From positions 150,001-214,000 of the forward strand of contig NZ_CAMPFU010000001.1 of assembly GCF_946848805.1 (NCBI RefSeq): a DNA stretch of 64,000 bases, given 5' to 3'. The notes below the pieces were generated by a model. That model did no database searches. It was not told the DNA's origin and saw only the letters and a list, made by a program, of their open reading frames with translations. Below, piece after piece: positions 60,371 to 64,000 of this stretch (position 1 is its first letter; every line of letters begins with the position of its first letter). A program made the translations under genes and the position numbers. The DNA is from Deinococcus sp. Marseille-Q6407 (GTDB taxonomy: Bacteria > Deinococcota > Deinococci > Deinococcales > Deinococcaceae).

Positions 60371-62278
60371 TCAGCCGCCCTGCCCGGCAGCCTGCGCCAG
60401 CCGCAGCCAGTTGCCCAGCAGCACCCGGCCATACGGGCTCAGCACGCTTTCGGGGTGGAACTGTACCGACCAGGCGGGCTGCCCCGGCACGTCCAGCGCC
60501 TGCACCACGCCATTCGCACTTCTGGCCGTGACCAGCGCCCCATCCAGCCCCTCCACCACCAGCGAGTGATAGCGCCCGAACTCGGCTCCCTGCGGAATGC
60601 CTGCCCAGAGGCCGCTGCTGGTATGTGTCATCGCTTCTGGGCGGCCGTGTACGGGTTGCCCGCGCACCACTCGCCCGCCCAGCACTTCGCCCAGTGCCTG
60701 ATGCCCCAGGCACACCCCCAGTAGCGGCACACGGCGTTCCAGGCAGAGCCGAGTCAGGGCCAGAGTGCAGCCGCTTGTCCCCGGTGTGCCGGGGCCGGGG
60801 CCGACCAGCACGGCGTCGGGGCGGCTTGCCAGCAGCGTCTCCGCGTTCTCGTCCTGACTGCGCACCTCTACCGCTGCCCCCAGACTCAGCAGGTCGTGGC
60901 GCAGGTTGTGGGTAAACGAATCGCGGTTGTCCAGCAGCAGCACCCGCAGTGGTGTCTGCGTGGGCGCGGCCGGAGAGTGCCAGTCGGTCCCCGGCGCAGG
61001 CGGTGCGGGCGGCTGAGCGGCGCGGCCCGGCAGTCCGGCCAGCACGTTCAGCAGTGCCTGGGCCTTGTGAACCGTTTCCTCGCCTTCATCGTCCGGTTCG
61101 GAATCGATCACGGTGCCGCCCCCGGCCCGCACAGTTACGCGCCAGCCCGCGCCTTCGCGCCGGAAGTCCGCTGTGCGAATCAGGATGCTGAAGTCGGCCC
61201 CAGTCCCGCAAATCCGGCCCACGCTGCCGGTGTACCAGCGCCGGGGGCCAGGTTCCAGCGCGGCAATCACTTCCATGACCCGCTCTTTGGGCGCGCCCGT
61301 GATGGTGCCGCCCGGAAAGGTGGCCGCCAGCAGGTCACGCATCATCATTTCTGGCTCAGCTTCCGCCACAACTTCAGACACCAGGTGCATCACATGGCTG
61401 TAGCGCTCTATGAGCATCAGGTCCGGCACCCGCACCGTGCCGGGAGCCGCGGCCCGGCCCAGGTCGTGGCGCACCAGGTCCACCAGCATGGTGTGTTCGG
61501 CCTGTTCCTTGGGGCTTACGCGCAGCTCGGCTTCCAGGGCGGCGTCCTCGGTAGGCGAGTCGCCGCGCCGCCGGGTGCCGGCAATCGGGCGCGCTGAAAT
61601 CTGCCCGCTCGGGGCGTCCCAGCAGGCCAGGCGCTCGGGGCTGTTGGACACCACGGTGCTGCCCGGCGTTTCCAGATACGCCATAAAGGGACTGGGGTTC
61701 AGTTCCCGCAGCCGCAGATAAGCGTCCAGCGGGTCGCCGCTGGCCGGCGCACTCACCCCGCGCGAGAGGTTCACCTGATACACCTCGCCGGCCCGGATCA
61801 ACTCCTGAATGGCCCGCACCCCGGCGCGGTAGTCCAGATCATCGGGGCTGAGCGGCCCCAGGCGCAGCGGCTCCAGCGTGGCCGGGGGCGTGCAGAGCAG
61901 CGCGGCCCAGTCCAGGTGCGGTTCGCCGGCCACCTCCAGCGTGCCTGCCTCGCGGTCCCACACCAGCCCCGACGGATAAAAGCCCCACCAGCCTGCTTCC
62001 TCCTGGGGCGGGTGGGCGGCGAGCCCGAACGCCTGCGCCGCCTCGTAGTGCAGCCCGCCCAGCCAGGCGGGGAAAAAGCCTGTGCCGGCCGGCCGCTCGG
62101 GCAGAACCACTTGGGTCCGGACCGGCGCCGCGCTGAAAAAGGAATACCGTCCGTGAGTGGTCAGCGGCCCGGCCGATTCCAGCAGCGCCGGGTGCTTCAG
62201 CCCAGCGGCCCGCGCCCGCAACAGCACGCCGGCAGGAGAGTGAAGAGCGGCAGCGGCGGGCGGCAGGGGCACGTTCAC
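60371..62278 (-). CDS. pabB: Aminodeoxychorismate synthase, PabB-PabA fusion
   Basis: The 635-residue fusion has the chorismate-binding synthase (about 1-420) and then a class I glutamine amidotransferase (about 445-630). The synthase part has LLESAGPLTTHGRYSFFSA, PIAGT (231-235) and YSHVMHLVSEVV, ending with GGTITGAPKERVMEVI. The amidotransferase has C523 in GVCLGHQALG and the His-Glu in QFHPESVLSPYG. Ammonia from glutamine converts chorismate to aminodeoxychorismate. An anthranilate synthase (TrpEG) role cannot be fully excluded; the adjacent pabC favours PABA. I chose GTG 62278 because TACACT lies 7 nt upstream. Confidence 0.88.
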   Translation of the reverse strand: MNVPLPPAAAALHSPAGVLLRARAAGLKHPALLESAGPLTTHGRYSFFSAAPVRTQVVLPERPAGTGFFPAWLGGLHYEAAQAFGLAAHPPQEEAGWWGFYPSGLVWDREAGTLEVAGEPHLDWAALLCTPPATLEPLRLGPLSPDDLDYRAGVRAIQELIRAGEVYQVNLSRGVSAPASGDPLDAYLRLRELNPSPFMAYLETPGSTVVSNSPERLACWDAPSGQISARPIAGTRRRGDSPTEDAALEAELRVSPKEQAEHTMLVDLVRHDLGRAAAPGTVRVPDLMLIERYSHVMHLVSEVVAEAEPEMMMRDLLAATFPGGTITGAPKERVMEVIAALEPGPRRWYTGSVGRICGTGADFSILIRTADFRREGAGWRVTVRAGGGTVIDSEPDDEGEETVHKAQALLNVLAGLPGRAAQPPAPPAPGTDWHSPAAPTQTPLRVLLLDNRDSFTHNLRHDLLSLGAAVEVRSQDENAETLLASRPDAVLVGPGPGTPGTSGCTLALTRLCLERRVPLLGVCLGHQALGEVLGGRVVRGQPVHGRPEAMTHTSSGLWAGIPQGAEFGRYHSLVVEGLDGALVTARSANGVVQALDVPGQPAWSVQFHPESVLSPYGRVLLGNWLRLAQAAGQGG

Positions 62279-62285
62279 AGCGGCC

Positions 62286-62291
62286 AGTGTA
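62286..62291 (-). promoter_or_regulatory. Leaderless -10 box TACACT of pabBA
   Basis: TACACT on the minus strand ends 7 nt before the GTG at 62278. Confidence 0.65.
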
Positions 62292-62340
62292 ATGGAGCGG
62301 GCTGTCGCCTGCTCCCTATTTGCCGCCGGGGCTTTGCGCG

Positions 62341-62346
62341 TATCAT
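62341..62346 (+). promoter_or_regulatory. Leaderless -10 box TATCAT of the Rrf2 gene
   Basis: TATCAT ends 6 nt before the ATG at 62353. Confidence 0.65.
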
Positions 62347-62352
62347 GAGGCC

Positions 62353-62853
62353 ATGTGGGTTTCGACCAAAGCACAGTACGGGCTGCGCGCCCTGATCGAG
62401 ATCGGGCGCGGCGGGGGAACCCCGGGCACTGAAGGCAGGGCCGTCCCTCTGAAAGATGTGGCCGAACGTCAGGACCTCAGCCAGCATTACCTCGAACAGA
62501 TCGCCAGCAACCTGCGCCGCGCCGGCTTTATCAAGAGCGTGCGCGGTGCTTACGGTGGCTACAAGCTGGCCCGGCCGGCCGACCAGATTTCCGCCTACGA
62601 GGTGGTCACGGCGATGGAAGGCAGCATCGCCCCGGTGGAGTGCGTCGAGGAAAACCATATCTGTGACGGCCGCAATGTCTGCGGCACCCTGGACCTGTGG
62701 CAGCGGGTGGACCAGGCCCTGCGCGACGTGCTGGGCAGCACCACGTTGGCCGACCTGATTGACGACAGCCGCCGGCAGGAACATGCCCGGCTGCTACAGC
62801 TGGAACCGCTGGACCCCGGCACCGGTCCCAAACCCGGCGGCGACTGGAACTGA
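62353..62853 (+). CDS. Rrf2 family transcriptional regulator, probable Fe-S sensor
   Basis: The 166-residue winged-helix regulator of the Rrf2 (IscR/NsrR/CymR) family has a DNA-binding helix pair VPLKDVAERQDLSQHYLEQI and a GYKLARP wing. Three cysteines, C97, C104 and C110, have spacing x6 and x5, close to the cluster ligands of IscR, so it may bind an iron-sulfur cluster and sense iron, oxygen or NO. No suf or isc operon lies next to it, so the target genes are unknown. ATG 62353 has leaderless spacing. Confidence 0.9.
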   Translation: MWVSTKAQYGLRALIEIGRGGGTPGTEGRAVPLKDVAERQDLSQHYLEQIASNLRRAGFIKSVRGAYGGYKLARPADQISAYEVVTAMEGSIAPVECVEENHICDGRNVCGTLDLWQRVDQALRDVLGSTTLADLIDDSRRQEHARLLQLEPLDPGTGPKPGGDWN

Positions 62854-62891
62854 CGACTGGGCCAGTGCCCACTGAGCTTTGGCGCAACTGA

Positions 62892-62928
62892 CTCAGAGCC
62901 CCTGCGTTTCCTCGGCGGGGGCTCTGAG
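62892..62928. terminator. Bidirectional hairpin after the Rrf2 gene
   Basis: CTCAGAGCCCC and GGGGCTCTGAG form an 11-bp stem between convergent genes. There is no clear T tract on either strand. Confidence 0.6.
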
Positions 62929-62958
62929 CTGTACTTCAGGGGTGAGGCTTTGCTGCGT

Positions 62959-63744
62959 TCAGCGCCAGCGGGGGGAACGCTTTTCCATAAAGGCCTGCAC
63001 GCCTTCCCTGAAGTCGGCGCTCTCGCCGGCCTGCTGCTGCAATTCGGCTTCCAGCGCCAGCGACTCGCTCAGGGTGCCGGTCATGGCGGCGTTCAGGGCC
63101 CGTTTGGTCAGGGCGAGTGCCAGGGCAGGGCGCGCGGCGAACTGTTCGGCGTAGGCCTGGGCCTGCTCGGCAAAGTTGTCCGCGCTGAAGACCTGCTGGC
63201 ACAGGCCCAGTTCCAGCGCCTGCTGCGCGCTGACTTTCTCCGCCAGGCTCATCAGCTCAAAAGCCCGCCCAAAGTCCACCAGCTGCGGCAGGAACCAGGT
63301 GCTGCCGGCGTCCGGAATCAGCGCAATGTTGGAGAAAATCTGCACCCACTGCGCCTCGCTGCTGCTGACCCGCAGGTCACAGGCCAGCGCCAGACTGGCG
63401 CCAGCTCCGGCGGCCACCCCGTTTACGGCGGCAATCACCGGCTTGTCCATGCCCCGGATGGCCTCAATCACCGGCTGATAGTGCCGGGTCAGGTGCCCGC
63501 TCAGGTCCAGGCCCTGGCCCTGCAGCAACGGCCCGGCCACTTCGGTCAGATCCTGGCCGGCACAAAAGCCCCGGCCTTCGCCGGTCAGCACCACCACGCG
63601 CACAGCTATGTCGTTGGCGGCAGCTTGCAGGGCCGTCAGCAGCTGACTGGCCAGTTCGCCGCTCAGGGCGTTGAGTCGTTCGGGGTTGTTCAGGCTCAGG
63701 GTCCGCACCCCGGCCTGGTCACGCGACAGCACCAGTTGTGTCAT
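62959..63744 (-). CDS. Enoyl-CoA hydratase/isomerase, PaaG-like
   Basis: The 261-residue crotonase-fold protein has FCAGQDLTEVAGP for the first oxyanion strand and AAVNGVAAGAGASLALACDL for the second. The motif IPDAGSTWFLPQLVDFGRA, with an aspartate, is typical of PaaG, the ring-epoxide isomerase of phenylacetate degradation. An ordinary fatty-acid role is also possible because no other paa genes are in the window. ATG 63744 has TACGCT 6 nt upstream; the in-frame start at 63795 is less likely. Confidence 0.85.
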   Translation of the reverse strand: MTQLVLSRDQAGVRTLSLNNPERLNALSGELASQLLTALQAAANDIAVRVVVLTGEGRGFCAGQDLTEVAGPLLQGQGLDLSGHLTRHYQPVIEAIRGMDKPVIAAVNGVAAGAGASLALACDLRVSSSEAQWVQIFSNIALIPDAGSTWFLPQLVDFGRAFELMSLAEKVSAQQALELGLCQQVFSADNFAEQAQAYAEQFAARPALALALTKRALNAAMTGTLSESLALEAELQQQAGESADFREGVQAFMEKRSPRWR

Positions 63745-63750
63745 GGCTAC

Positions 63751-63756
63751 AGCGTA
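63751..63756 (-). promoter_or_regulatory. Leaderless -10 box TACGCT
   Basis: TACGCT on the minus strand ends 6 nt before the ATG at 63744. Confidence 0.6.
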
Positions 63757-63770
63757 GCGTCCCTGCCACC

Positions 63771-63776
63771 TAGAAT
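63771..63776 (+). promoter_or_regulatory. Leaderless -10 box TAGAAT of ruvX
   Basis: TAGAAT ends 7 nt before the ATG at 63784. Confidence 0.6.
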
Positions 63777-63783
63777 GGGCCGC

Positions 63784-64000
63784 ATGACTTCCCAACCCTC
63801 ACCGCTGCCGGTCGCCCTGGCGCTGGATGTCAGCAAGCACCGCATCGGTTTTGCGGTCAATCAGGGCCGGCTGGCTTTCGGGCGCGGCAGCGTGGACCGC
63901 AAGCGATTGCCGCTGGACCTCAAAGCGGTGCGGCTGAAAGTGGAGGCCACCGGCGCCGAGGTGCTGGTGCTGGGCTTGCCCCTACGCACCGATGGAGCTC
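63784..64000 (+). CDS. ruvX: RuvX/YqgF nuclease, 3' end outside window
   Basis: The first 72 residues are present. They show the RNase H-fold start VALALDVSKHRIGFAVNQGR, with the first catalytic Asp, and EVLVLGLPLRTDGA, the family LVVGLPLxxDGS motif. RuvX/YqgF is a putative Holliday-junction resolvase and the nuclease for the 16S rRNA 5' end. The usual Gly after the catalytic Asp-Val is Ser-Lys here, a modest deviation. The gene runs off the window end. Confidence 0.85.
   Translation, partial: MTSQPSPLPVALALDVSKHRIGFAVNQGRLAFGRGSVDRKRLPLDLKAVRLKVEATGAEVLVLGLPLRTDGA

Noticed and set aside
60366..60432. N-terminal extension of pabC to 60432
   Set aside because: It would overlap the pabBA coding end by about 60 bases and encodes Cys/Trp/Arg-rich residues unlike the family N-terminus.

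Overview
The window is typical of a Deinococcus chromosome. The DNA is GC-rich with strong third-position bias. It carries a Thermus/Deinococcus-type V/A-ATPase operon, a glutaminyl-tRNA synthetase with a C-terminal Yqey domain, the UV-damage endonuclease UvsE and a HAIR-type (HspR) operator in front of lon. More than twenty genes start with a TANNNT -10 box only 6-7 nt before the start codon, which is the leaderless-promoter signature known from Deinococcus. The genus is inferred from this combination and was not checked by any search.

Layout. 1-7.9 kb: V/A-type ATPase genes I-K-E-C-F-A-B-D, ended by a strong terminator. 8-9.2 kb: two small membrane-protein genes, the second (DUF1345-like) frameshifted. 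9.2-11.4 kb: KtrB-KtrA potassium uptake. 11.5-14 kb: DnaQ-like exonuclease, TPR protein and TsaE. 14.1-18.5 kb: acetate kinase, phosphotransacetylase and a degenerate RNase H-like protein. 18.6-25.2 kb: DegV, YjbQ, PIG-L deacetylase, GNAT, WecG-type glycosyltransferase, TrmJ and an orphan LytS/NarX-type histidine kinase. 25.3-26.9 kb: an insertion sequence that splits a small secreted-protein gene. 26.9-30.3 kb: MBL hydrolase, purD and two Deinococcus-type unknown genes, plus a 57-aa membrane protein. 30.3-37.4 kb: cytidine deaminase, comEA-comEC competence genes, M28 peptidase, mutY and unknowns. 37.4-40.8 kb: lon under a HAIR operator, then YqgE. 40.9-47.1 kb: a nonsense-mutated DUF4177 gene, YggS, lipoprotein, tRNA-Ile, PrsW-type protease and unknowns. 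47.2-51 kb: glnS and pilT. 51.1-57.7 kb: complete seven-gene Mrp Na+/H+ antiporter operon. 58.2-64 kb: uvsE with a broken Nudix gene, pabBA-pabC, an Rrf2 regulator, an enoyl-CoA hydratase/isomerase and the start of ruvX.

Functional themes are ion-motive energetics (V/A-ATPase, Ktr, Mrp), DNA repair and nucleotide hygiene (exonuclease, MutY, UvsE, Nudix remnant, RuvX), natural transformation and pili (ComEA, ComEC, PilT), proteostasis (Lon, PrsW), acetate metabolism, and p-aminobenzoate/purine synthesis. I see no prophage, CRISPR array, restriction system or other clearly new defence system. The least conventional signals are in gene starts. Two tiny ORFs with their own leaderless promoters run straight into the start codons of ktrA and of a DnaQ-like exonuclease. 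A 21-bp duplication doubles a leaderless promoter. A 131-bp MITE-like element supplies part of the -10 box of the next gene. Four genes are broken (two frameshifts, one amber codon, one IS insertion).
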